A DNA stretch of 64,000 bases from Arthrobacter sp. MYb214 (GTDB taxonomy: Bacteria; Actinomycetota; Actinomycetes; Actinomycetales; Micrococcaceae), in contig NZ_PCPZ01000001.1 of the NCBI RefSeq assembly GCF_002979865.1, forward strand, positions 1 to 64,000. The letters are read 5' to 3'. Both the position numbers and the translations under genes were made by a program. The notes beneath the pieces were generated by a model, which saw only the letters and a list, made by a program, of their open reading frames with translations, made no database searches and was not told where the DNA came from. Of this stretch, positions 25,960 to 34,019 are shown one piece after another. Position 1 is the stretch's first letter. The number at the start of each line of letters is the position of its first letter.

Positions 25960-27453
25960 CTAGACGCCGAACTTAGGGGAGTGCGCTTCGTTCAGGGTGA
26001 TCTGGATGGACTGCTGGGTGGTGTAGAAGTCCACCGAGCGGTAGCCGCCTTCGCGGCCCAGCCCCGAAGCCTTCACGCCGCCGAATGGGGTGCGCAGGTC
26101 GCGGACGTTGTTGGAGTTCAGCCACACCATGCCCGAATCGATCTGGTGCGCGAAGTTGTGCGCGCGCTTCAAGTTGCTGGTCCACACGTAGGCTGCCAGG
26201 CCGTACTTGGTGTTGTTGGCCAATTCCAGTGCTTCCTCGTCGGTGTCGAACGGGGTGATGGCAACAACCGGGCCGAAGATCTCGTCCTGGAAGATCTGCG
26301 CATCCGGGGCAACATCGGCGAAGACGGTCGGAGCAACGTAGTTGCCCTCTTCGAAGCCTTCGGCGCGGCCGCCGCCGGCCAGCAAGCGGCCTTCGGTCTT
26401 GCCGATCTCGATGTAGCCCATGACCTTCTCGAAGTGGTTAGGGTGCACCAGTGCACCGACTTCGGTCTTCGGGTCACTCGGCAGGCCAACGCGGATGTTC
26501 TTGGCGCGTTCTGCGAACTTGGCTACGAAATCATCGTAGATATCGCGCTGGACCAGCACGCGGGAACCGGCGGTGCAACGCTCGCCGTTCAGCGAGAACA
26601 CGCCGAACACGGTGGCGTCCAGGGCAGCTTCCAGATCAGCGTCGGCGAAGACCACTGCAGGGGACTTTCCGCCCAGCTCCAGGGACAGGCCCTTGAAGAA
26701 TGGCGCAGCCGCGGTGGAGATGGTGGCGCCGGTGGAGGAGTCGCCGGTGAAGGACACCAGCGGCACATCCGGGTGCTTGACCAGGTAGTCGCCGGCCACG
26801 CCGCCGGAACCGAAGATCAGGTTGAAGACGCCCTCTGGCAGGCCGGCTTCGCGGAAGATTTCTGGCCACAGGCCAGCGGAGAGCGGGGTGTAGCTGGCAG
26901 GCTTGAGGACCACCGAGTTGCCGGTGGCGATGGCCGGAGCCAGCTTCCAGGATTCCTGCATGAATGGAACGTTCCACGGGGTGATCAGCGCGGCGACGCC
27001 AATGGGCTTGCGGTTCACGTAGTTCATCTGGCGTCCTGGGACGCGGAAGGAGTTATCCACCTGCGCGACGATCAGGTCGGCGAAGAAGCGGAAGTTCTCC
27101 GCGGCGCGGCGGGCCTGGCCCTTGGCCTGGGTGATCGGCAGGCCGGAGTCGTAGGACTCGAGCAGCGAGAGCTCTTCGTCGCGGGATTCGACGATGTCAG
27201 CGATCTTGTGCAGCACGCGGGAACGCTCGCGTGGCAGCATCTTGGCCCAAGGGCCTTCCTTGAAGGCCTTGTTGGCGGCGGCAACTGCCAGGTTCACGTC
27301 TTCGGGCTGTGCCGAAGCCACGGTGGCGTAGTTGGTGTTGCTTACCGGTTCCTGCACGTCGAAGGTTGCTCCGCCGATGGAGTCAACGAATTCGCCGTTG
27401 ATGTAGTGCTGCAGGTGGGTCGGAAGGTTTTCCGGTACGAAGTGCTTGCTCAT
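25960..27453 (-). CDS. hpaE: 5-carboxymethyl-2-hydroxymuconate semialdehyde dehydrogenase
   Basis: This 497-residue NAD-dependent aldehyde dehydrogenase oxidises the ring-cleavage semialdehyde. The catalytic general-base Glu lies in SLELGGKSPAVVFADAD, the nucleophilic Cys in NGERCTAGSRVLVQ, and the conserved EIFGPVVAITPFDTDEEAL and PFGGVKASGLGREGG segments are intact. AAAGGA precedes ATG 27453. The specific activity is assigned from its place beside hpaD. Within the aldehyde dehydrogenase family, sequence alone would not fix it. Confidence 0.9.
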   Translation of the reverse strand: MSKHFVPENLPTHLQHYINGEFVDSIGGATFDVQEPVSNTNYATVASAQPEDVNLAVAAANKAFKEGPWAKMLPRERSRVLHKIADIVESRDEELSLLESYDSGLPITQAKGQARRAAENFRFFADLIVAQVDNSFRVPGRQMNYVNRKPIGVAALITPWNVPFMQESWKLAPAIATGNSVVLKPASYTPLSAGLWPEIFREAGLPEGVFNLIFGSGGVAGDYLVKHPDVPLVSFTGDSSTGATISTAAAPFFKGLSLELGGKSPAVVFADADLEAALDATVFGVFSLNGERCTAGSRVLVQRDIYDDFVAKFAERAKNIRVGLPSDPKTEVGALVHPNHFEKVMGYIEIGKTEGRLLAGGGRAEGFEEGNYVAPTVFADVAPDAQIFQDEIFGPVVAITPFDTDEEALELANNTKYGLAAYVWTSNLKRAHNFAHQIDSGMVWLNSNNVRDLRTPFGGVKASGLGREGGYRSVDFYTTQQSIQITLNEAHSPKFGV

Positions 27454-27531
27454 GGCAGTTCCTTTCGTGCTGTTCCGGTGTTTTCACCGGATGGGTTGTG
27501 GCAAATCTATGAAAGTTCTCGGTGCTGCTGG

Positions 27532-28191
27532 CTAGATGGCGCTAGGTGCCATGCCGGCCGCTTTCAAATAGGCGTTGAGCGTATTCGAGCGGTGGTCCCG
27601 GCAGGCGGCTTCGATCTGCGCCGGGGTGGCATGGTTGCCGATCAGATCCAGCAGCGCCTCATGCTCCTGAACCGAGGCGCGAGCCCGGTTGGGAATGTGG
27701 GTGAAGCTGCTGGCCCGCATGGCCGCCAGCCGGCGCCATCCGCGCTGGACCAGGTCCAGGATGTGCGGATTGGGGCACTGGCCGTAGAGCAGCTGGTGGA
27801 ATTCGGTATTCATCCGGGTGAAGGCCACCGGATCGAAATCCTCCAGGCACTGGCGCATGTTCTCGTTCAGCGCCCGTGCCTTGGCAAGCCAGGCGGCATC
27901 CATGGCATCGGCAGCCAGCGCGGTAGCGGCCGGCTCGATGACCATCAGGGTCTGCATGGTGTGCAGGTACAGGGTGGAATCCACGTGGGCCACCGTCGCC
28001 CCGACGTTGCGGGTGAAGTGCACCAGGCCCTCGGCCTCCAGCCGGCGGATCGCCTCGCGCACCGGAACCACGGAGCAGCCCAGCTCATCGGCAATGGTGC
28101 CCAGCACCAGCCGGTAGCCGGGGGAGTATGCCCCGTTGACGATGCGCTCGGATACCAGCTGGTAGGCGGCTTCGGACTTGGAGGCGGTCAT
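27532..28191 (-). CDS. GntR-family regulator (FCD type) of the hpa operon
   Basis: This 219-residue regulator has the GntR winged helix (AYQLVSERIVNGAYSPGYRLVLGTIADELGCSVVPVREAIRRLEAEGLVHFTRNVGATV) and an FCD effector domain containing MIEPAATALAADAMD, RMNTEFHQLLYG and VQEHEALLDLIGNHA, with likely metal-binding Asp/His residues. Its ATG at 28191 shares a base with the stop of the upstream enzyme gene (TAATG), so it is translated as part of the operon; ATG 28203 is an alternative start. It probably binds the palindrome at 29737-29748 and senses a pathway intermediate. Confidence 0.84.
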   Translation of the reverse strand: MTASKSEAAYQLVSERIVNGAYSPGYRLVLGTIADELGCSVVPVREAIRRLEAEGLVHFTRNVGATVAHVDSTLYLHTMQTLMVIEPAATALAADAMDAAWLAKARALNENMRQCLEDFDPVAFTRMNTEFHQLLYGQCPNPHILDLVQRGWRRLAAMRASSFTHIPNRARASVQEHEALLDLIGNHATPAQIEAACRDHRSNTLNAYLKAAGMAPSAI

Positions 28192-29714
28192 TACAGCGAC
28201 CATGAGTCCAGATCCGGGCTGCCTGCGTCCTTCCAGGCGTTGTACTTGCTCTTCCACGCATCATTCATCGGGAACAGGCCCTCGATGCCGTGGCCGCGCT
28301 GGACCATGGCGAAGATGAATTCGTCATTGGATTCGGTCACCGCGGCTTCAGCGGCCACCTCGGCCACCATTGCTGGCGGGATGACCACGATGCCATCGGA
28401 GTCGGCCACGATCACATCTCCTGGCTGCACCGATACGCCGCCGCAGGCCACGGTGATGTCCTTGTCCCAGGCCACGTGCTTGCGGCCGAGAACCGCTGGG
28501 TGGGCGCCGTTGTAGAAGACCGGGATCTGCAGGTTGGACACGGCGTCCAGGTCCCGTACGCCGCCATCGGAGATGATGCCGGCGGCGCCGAGCTGCTGGG
28601 AGCGCAGGGCCAGGATGTCGCCCAGGGTGGCCGAGCCGGTCTCGCCGCGGGCTTCCATGACCAGGATCTCGCCGTCATTGAGCGAGTCGATGGACTGCTT
28701 CTGCATGTTGTAGCCGCCGCCGTGGGCCTTGAACAGGTCCTCGCGGTTGGGGATGTAGCGCAGGGTGCGGGCGGTGCCGATCACGCGCTGCATGCCCTTG
28801 GTGGCACCGGGGACTTCGATGTTCACGTTGTTCAGGCCGCGCTTGCGCAAGGTGGCGGACAAGGTGGCGGTAGCCACCGAAGCCAGCTGCTCGCGGACCT
28901 TGTCGGTCAGCACGTCCTTGCCGGTGATGATCGGGGCCATGCCGGCGGTCTCGCGATCGCCGTAGGCATCTTCCTTGTCCTTGTCGGTGACCTTTGGCTG
29001 GTTGCCGAAAGCGGCGAAGGCCGCGGTGCCCTCGACGGCGGTGGTCTCCAGCTTGCCGGTCGTGGCGCCGGAGACCAGATCGGTGACCTCGACCTCGACA
29101 ACGTCGCCGGGGAAGAAGACGGTGGAGCCGGCCGGGGTGCCGGTGAGGATCATGTCACCTGGCTGCAGGGTCATCTGCTGGGACAGGTCGGCGATGATGG
29201 TTGCGAAGGAGAAGAGCAGCTCGGAGGTGTCGGCGTCCTGGGCGAGCTTGCCGTTGACCCAGGTCTGCACGCGCAGCTTGGCAGGATCCAAGGTGGCAGC
29301 ATCCAGGGCGTTGGGACCCACCGGGGTGTAGCCGTCGCCGGACTTGGAGCGGATGTTCGAGCCCTTGTCCGCGTACTTCATGTCGTGCACGCCGAGGTCG
29401 TTCGATGCGGTGACCTGCCCGACGTAGCCCCAGGCTTCGTCTACCGAGACGCGGCGAGCGGTCTTGCCGATGATCAGTGCGATCTCGCCCTCGAAGGCGA
29501 GCAGCTCGGTGCCAGCTGGGCGTTCCACGGTGGAACCGCTGGCGGCCAGCGAGCTGGTGGCCTTCATGAAGTAGCTGGGGAACTTCGGGGTGCGTCCGCG
29601 CTGCGCTGCACGCGAGGAGTAGCTAAGGTGTACGGCCAGGATCTTGCCTGCCTGCGCGAAGGTCTCTTCGGTTACTGGGACAATATTGCTCACCGTTGAT
29701 CGGCCTGCTTTCAT
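28191..29714 (-). CDS. FAH-RraA fusion enzyme (HpaG-like isomerase/decarboxylase + RraA-like aldolase/decarboxylase)
   Basis: This 507-residue protein joins two enzyme families. The N-terminal part (about 25-235) is a fumarylacetoacetate-hydrolase domain like HpaG: LSYSSRAAQRGRTPKFPSYF, metal ligands in LLAFEGEIALIIG and TASNDLGVHD, and MTLQPGDMILTGTPAGS. The C-terminal part (about 275-470) is RraA-like: VPGATKGMQRVIGTARTL, GDIL-ALRSQQLGAAGIISDGGVRDL with the conserved Arg-Asp, and QPGDVIVADSDGIVVIP. RraA relatives include pyruvate-forming aldolases and oxaloacetate decarboxylases. One chain could therefore supply the HpaF/G steps plus a later aldol or decarboxylation step. It is first in the operon. 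GTG 29693 is an alternative start. Confidence 0.85.
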   Translation of the reverse strand: MKAGRSTVSNIVPVTEETFAQAGKILAVHLSYSSRAAQRGRTPKFPSYFMKATSSLAASGSTVERPAGTELLAFEGEIALIIGKTARRVSVDEAWGYVGQVTASNDLGVHDMKYADKGSNIRSKSGDGYTPVGPNALDAATLDPAKLRVQTWVNGKLAQDADTSELLFSFATIIADLSQQMTLQPGDMILTGTPAGSTVFFPGDVVEVEVTDLVSGATTGKLETTAVEGTAAFAAFGNQPKVTDKDKEDAYGDRETAGMAPIITGKDVLTDKVREQLASVATATLSATLRKRGLNNVNIEVPGATKGMQRVIGTARTLRYIPNREDLFKAHGGGYNMQKQSIDSLNDGEILVMEARGETGSATLGDILALRSQQLGAAGIISDGGVRDLDAVSNLQIPVFYNGAHPAVLGRKHVAWDKDITVACGGVSVQPGDVIVADSDGIVVIPPAMVAEVAAEAAVTESNDEFIFAMVQRGHGIEGLFPMNDAWKSKYNAWKDAGSPDLDSWSL

Positions 29715-29736
29715 CGAACATCATCTCGTACATCAA

Positions 29737-29748
29737 ATCGTATACGAT
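29737..29748. promoter_or_regulatory. Palindromic operator of the hpa operon
   Basis: ATCGTATACGAT is a perfect 12-bp palindrome with the TNGT...ACNA frame typical of FCD-type GntR regulators. It lies at the predicted transcription start, one base after the -10 box, so binding should block transcription. Confidence 0.7.
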
Positions 29749-29749
29749 C

Positions 29750-29778
29750 AGTGTGCGCCGAATCTCAAACGGTGTCAA
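29750..29778 (-). promoter_or_regulatory. Predicted promoter of the hpa operon
   Basis: On the minus strand a consensus -35 TTGACA (29773-29778) is followed after 17 bp by CACACT (29750-29755) as a weak -10. The start of transcription would fall near 29743, inside the palindrome. Confidence 0.65.
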
Positions 29779-30261
29779 GCGGGCTTTGGAAATCTTTGGA
29801 AATGATTACCGTGAAGGCCTGGGAATCCGCAAGATCACGCGGAATTCTCCGGGAGCGGGAATGTTTCGAAATGGACAATTGCGGGGCGCCGGAACGGATG
29901 TACTGCAGCACACAATCGATAGCTGGAATCCTGGCTAGCCAGTCGATCTGATGCCGGATTCCCTGCATGGCCATCGTTGCCCTGTAGTCGGCAAAGGATG
30001 CCCGACCGGCGCTATCCTCTTGCCAGCTGGGCGGCAGTGGCAAGCTCGCTCGCGAACCGAAGCCGAGCTACGGCAGGCGCTCTTTTGCCGTTCGTGGAAA
30101 TAGGCCATTTCACTGAGGGTGAGGGCAAGTGGAGTCATGGATTGTTCACGAGAAATATTCCGTTGCTTCCTCCTGCATGCCGGGTAATTGTAGATAGCCT
30201 GTATTTATGGGGAGTGTATTTAATATCCGAAACTCGCTGAGATGAGAGCGCAAGGAAAAAG
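29779..30261. other. Noncoding or decayed region of about 480 bp
   Basis: No gene is convincing. Overlapping minus-strand frames at 29765-30043 and 29935-30138 look protein-like in short patches but break each other by frame, have no ribosome sites and match no family I know. They may be remnants of a lost gene. The last 60 bp are AT-rich and carry the ribosome site (AAGGAAA) of the next gene. Confidence 0.45.
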
Positions 30262-31890
30262 ATGTCTTCAGGTCAAAACACAGGCGTGATTGATTCGACG
30301 CTGCCGTCGCACCCCACCGAGGTCCACGCAAATAGCTGGATGTGGGGATCCGTGGCGTTGGTCGCCAGAGTTCCGGCATCTTCGATCACGGAACCTGATG
30401 GAAACTTGTGGTGGGTCCCGTCGAATGCCGCGGATATCACGTGGAAGATGTTCTGCAAAGATCTGCAAAGCGAAACTTCTGAGTTTCTCCAAAACGACGC
30501 GGGAAATCTGCATAAAGCATCAAAAAGCTGGTTCGACAAGACTTCGGTCGGACCTCATTTCCTGGCCATGACTGCCGACGCGAAGCAAGCACTATCGGGT
30601 GCTCCAACGTTTGCTTTCGACAACCAGAAGGTAATCAGCAAGCTGACCGGCGCCGGTATCCGGATCGCTGGAATTTCACGTTCTCGTAGTGAGGCGGAAA
30701 CAGGAGCCGGCAACGCTGAATACGTCGCCTTGCACCTGAAGCTTTCGAAAGAGGCATTGCAAACCCCCGGTTGGGTGACCTCTGCGTTGCACCGGCCGAC
30801 TCGTGCTGGGCTACTGCCGGGCACAAACATCGATGGCAAGGACTTGCGAGCGGGTGTAAACAACGCCTTGCGTTCAGCAGGCTTGGCAGTAGAACTGAAT
30901 AATGGCGGCGCTCTGCAATCAAAAGACAAGCAGGATCCATGGGGGAACATCTATACGATCTCCACTTTTATTCCGCAAGACAAGATTCCTCAGTGCCAAA
31001 AACACTGGCACGGACCGAGCGCGATGGACAACCCTGCAGTGCGCTGGGCGCATGCACTGAGCATTGCTCAAACCGCCACGCCTAAGCCAACTTTGAGCGA
31101 CTGGTCCGACCTCGGAGTTAGCAAAGCCCAAGTCTCCCTTGGCCCGTCAATTGGTTGGTGCAGTGATCGGGGGATGGGGATTGTTGCCCAGTCCCGTCCG
31201 GATGGCGATCCTGAACACTGGATCGCAGAGACTGGGCATACGGTGGCCTTAGCGCATTCAGTCTTCGTCGATTTGGCGGTCTTGACGATGCAGCAAGATG
31301 AATTCTTGACCCAGCGCGCGGCACACCTGGCCAATCTAGCGGCAACCGGAAACCTTGAGGATTCCGCTGCTTCGCTTAAGCGATACAAGGACATTCAAAA
31401 AAGGTTTATCGAGTTCCACGGCAAGCGCTGGTTGCAGGAGATACCCGGACGTGAATCTGCAACTCGGGTGCTGCAAGCCATGCAGAACGTGCGCATGCTG
31501 GAAGAAAGAATCAAGCATTCACTGATCGAACAGAAATCCATCATGGATTATCTGGAAGCCAACCAGCGCGCCGAAGAAGAGCAGGTGAATCGCGAACGAG
31601 CCGAACAACTGCGCGAAGAGGCGGTTAAGCGTGAGAAGTTCAGTCACCGAGTGAATATTTTTGCGTTTATATTCCTGCCGGCCACACTGATTTTCACCGT
31701 TACCGGAGGTCTGGGGATCCAGTTATCCACACTTTGGGGAACTATTTGGATCGGCATCGCTGCTGTCACTACTATCGGGTTGATTGCTTGGATGAAGACG
31801 GAAGATGGAAAGAGGAAGAAGGATAGAAAACGCGCGTCCGGAGGCGCATCGCGCAGCGACGAATCCCTCCCTGCCGTGAGCAAGGGATAA
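30262..31890 (+). CDS. Uncharacterised membrane protein with CorA-like C-terminal topology
   Basis: This 542-residue protein matches no family that I can name. The N-terminal 400 residues are soluble with no signal peptide (tryptophan-rich start NSWMWGSVALVARV). A long helical, probably coiled-coil stretch (about 400-460, rich in Glu, Gln and Arg) leads into two membrane helices (about 463-486 and 490-511), with FIFLPATLIFTVTGGLG between helix and turn, then a basic tail. A large cytoplasmic part, a long helix and two C-terminal membrane helices recall CorA-type channels, although the GMN motif is absent (TGG instead). It stands alone with a strong terminator downstream. A channel or signalling effector role is inference only. 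Confidence 0.7.
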   Translation: MSSGQNTGVIDSTLPSHPTEVHANSWMWGSVALVARVPASSITEPDGNLWWVPSNAADITWKMFCKDLQSETSEFLQNDAGNLHKASKSWFDKTSVGPHFLAMTADAKQALSGAPTFAFDNQKVISKLTGAGIRIAGISRSRSEAETGAGNAEYVALHLKLSKEALQTPGWVTSALHRPTRAGLLPGTNIDGKDLRAGVNNALRSAGLAVELNNGGALQSKDKQDPWGNIYTISTFIPQDKIPQCQKHWHGPSAMDNPAVRWAHALSIAQTATPKPTLSDWSDLGVSKAQVSLGPSIGWCSDRGMGIVAQSRPDGDPEHWIAETGHTVALAHSVFVDLAVLTMQQDEFLTQRAAHLANLAATGNLEDSAASLKRYKDIQKRFIEFHGKRWLQEIPGRESATRVLQAMQNVRMLEERIKHSLIEQKSIMDYLEANQRAEEEQVNRERAEQLREEAVKREKFSHRVNIFAFIFLPATLIFTVTGGLGIQLSTLWGTIWIGIAAVTTIGLIAWMKTEDGKRKKDRKRASGGASRSDESLPAVSKG

Positions 31891-32023
31891 ACAGATCAGC
31901 TCAACACAGTTCGCGGCCACTGAGCTGGAGAAGAACCTCTTGGTTTGAGACCTCGGCGACGGAGGCTTTCTCAACGGTCCTCGGCTACCGCAGTTAATCA
32001 GCCGACTCACCAGAGGTACGCAG

Positions 32024-32064
32024 AAGGCGCTGGAACGGAAGTCATGCTTCCGTTCCAGCGCCTT
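32024..32064. terminator. Perfect 18-bp hairpin terminator
   Basis: AAGGCGCTGGAACGGAAG (32024-32041) pairs without mismatch with 32047-32064 across a 5-nt loop. It sits 15 bp past the permease stop on the minus strand and also faces the orphan gene. Confidence 0.85.
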
Positions 32065-32079
32065 AGCGGCATCTGCATA

Positions 32080-33315
32080 TTAGACGCGAATAGCATCCAC
32101 AATCTTGACTCGGGCTGCCACCAGCGCGGGAAGCACACCGGTCAGTGCGCCTACGGCGATGGAAACTCCCATGCCAAGTACGGCCGCACCGATAGGGAAT
32201 GCCGGCATCTGGTCCAGCTCGGTAGCCATCACCATATTCAGCAGATTCTCGTTGGAGACCAAGGCAACGGAGATGAGCACGCCAATGCCACCTGCTACGG
32301 CCGTGGCCACGACGCTTTCCATCATCACCGAGAAGAATACGCGTCCGGTTGTTGCACCGAAGCTGCGTCGGATACCCACTTCGCGGATACGCTGCTTCAT
32401 GGTCACCATGGCAACATTGAGCAGACTCAGGGAACCAAGCAGCAAGATGATGATTGCGATCCCGGCAACCACCATGGTCAACATCTTCAAGCTCTCATCA
32501 GCACCCCACATCAGATAATCTTCGCGGTGCGCATCAACTGTGAGACCAGGAAGTTCTGCCTGCATTTGCTGGCCGAAGTGCATGGCCAGCTCTTCGGATC
32601 CCTCGATGGGCACCCACAGCTTGTAGCTGACCTCATTGAGCGGAGCTTGCATGCCGAACCAGTGCTCATAGGTGGCCGGCAGCATCCACAGCTTGCCGCC
32701 CATGCCGTAGCTAGATGCTTTGGTGGTTCCGATGACCGTAACTGAGACGGTGTTCCCATTGCTCATCAAATCCACGGTTAAAGGCAGTCGCTGGCCTTCC
32801 AGTCCCAATTCTTTGATGAAGGTGTGGTCAACCACCGCCGCTGGGGCAAGATTCTGTGCATCTTCGGCTTCCAGCCAGCGGCCGTCAGTAACAACTAACC
32901 GGTGCATTGGAGCGTAGTCGGGATCAACCACCATGATCTCGGCATCAAGGCTCAGCCCTTGGGCTGAAGCTTTCTGGTCGTAGCTGCGTCCCATCATGGT
33001 GGTGTACTCGACCTTGAACCGGTCAATGGTCTTTTGAAAGGCCTCATCGATTTGGTCGTTGCCCGCAGGACCAGCATCCGAGTTCGGGTCGTAGGCGTAG
33101 ACAACAATCATTGCTGGCCGACCCTCGCTTTCAAGGCTTTCGGTCATCATCTGACGCGCCATGCCAGCTCCGGCCAATGCCGTAGTCAACGAGGCCACCG
33201 CAATGGTGACACCAACCAAGGAGAGCAAGACGCGCAACTTGTGAATACGCAGTTCCTGCCATGCCTCCAGCAGCGCAGCAACAAAACCGGTTCCTAAGCG
33301 AGTTAAGGATTTCAT
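32080..33315 (-). CDS. ABC transporter permease, MacB/FtsX type
   Basis: This 411-residue permease has one N-terminal membrane helix (LRVLLSLVGVTIAVASLTTALAG), a large extracytoplasmic MacB_PCD domain (about 45-285), and three C-terminal helices with the FtsX pattern (LGSLSLLNVAMVTMKQRIREVGIRRSFGATTGRVFFSVMMESV). Its start overlaps the ATPase stop by 4 nt. With the ATPase and adaptor genes it forms a three-part export system of the MacAB/LolCDE type. In a Gram-positive cell such systems export peptides or drugs or resist envelope stress. The substrate is unknown. Confidence 0.86.
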   Translation of the reverse strand: MKSLTRLGTGFVAALLEAWQELRIHKLRVLLSLVGVTIAVASLTTALAGAGMARQMMTESLESEGRPAMIVVYAYDPNSDAGPAGNDQIDEAFQKTIDRFKVEYTTMMGRSYDQKASAQGLSLDAEIMVVDPDYAPMHRLVVTDGRWLEAEDAQNLAPAAVVDHTFIKELGLEGQRLPLTVDLMSNGNTVSVTVIGTTKASSYGMGGKLWMLPATYEHWFGMQAPLNEVSYKLWVPIEGSEELAMHFGQQMQAELPGLTVDAHREDYLMWGADESLKMLTMVVAGIAIIILLLGSLSLLNVAMVTMKQRIREVGIRRSFGATTGRVFFSVMMESVVATAVAGGIGVLISVALVSNENLLNMVMATELDQMPAFPIGAAVLGMGVSIAVGALTGVLPALVAARVKIVDAIRV

Positions 33316-34019
33316 CTTGCCGCCACCTCACTGAGCGGATGCAGCCGCCCGCCATCCAACTGCAGCTGTTCTCGGGCCAAGGCCGCAACATTGCTGTCGT
33401 GCGTGATGGTGATCAGGGCAGCGCCGGAATCAACCGTGGCGGAATCCAAGAGATCCATCACCGCACGTCCGGTAGTGACATCCAAGGCACCGGTGGGCTC
33501 ATCGGCCAGTACGACTCGTGGCCGGCGGACCAGCGCGCGAGCGATGGCCACACGTTGCTGCTCACCACCGGAGAGGGTCTGGGGCATTGAATCCAAGCGT
33601 TTGCCCAGTCCCACGCGCTCCAAGGACTCGGTTGCTAGCTTGCGCCGATTCCAGAAGTCGCGTCCACCGGCGTACATCAGTGGAGCCATGACATTTTCCA
33701 GGGCAGTGCGTCCTGGCAGGAGGTTGAACTGCTGGAAAACGAAACCGAGGTCGCGCCCGCGTGCATGGGCCGCCTGTTTGGCGCTCAGCCGGGTCGCATC
33801 CTTGCCTCGCCACAGCAGGCTACCGTTGGTGGGCCGATCAAGCAGGCCAAGGATATTCAGCAGCGTGGACTTGCCCGTACCCGAACGGCCGACAATGGCT
33901 ATGTGATCGCCTTCGGACACCGTGAGATCAATCCCGTTGAGGATATGCAGCTCGCTGTCGTCGGGCAGCAGGACGCTGCGCGTGACATTCTCGAGCTTCA
34001 GCAATGGCTCACCACTCAT
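33312..34019 (-). CDS. ABC transporter ATP-binding protein, MacB/LolD type
   Basis: This 235-residue ATPase has Walker A GRSGTGKSTLLNILGLLDRPTNG, the Q-loop region LGFVFQQFNLLPGRTALENVMAPLMYAG typical of MacB/LolD ATPases, signature LSGGEQQRVAIARALV, Walker B VVLADEPTGALD and a switch His in ITITHDSNV. It overlaps the adaptor gene by 11 nt and the permease gene by 4 nt. Confidence 0.92.
   Translation of the reverse strand: MSGEPLLKLENVTRSVLLPDDSELHILNGIDLTVSEGDHIAIVGRSGTGKSTLLNILGLLDRPTNGSLLWRGKDATRLSAKQAAHARGRDLGFVFQQFNLLPGRTALENVMAPLMYAGGRDFWNRRKLATESLERVGLGKRLDSMPQTLSGGEQQRVAIARALVRRPRVVLADEPTGALDVTTGRAVMDLLDSATVDSGAALITITHDSNVAALAREQLQLDGGRLHPLSEVAAR

Noticed and set aside
24790-28515. 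A 1241-codon open frame on the plus strand opposite hpaD and hpaE
   Set aside because: It mirrors strongly conserved enzymes on the other strand. Long antisense frames are expected from GC-rich third codon positions, and it has no family motifs.
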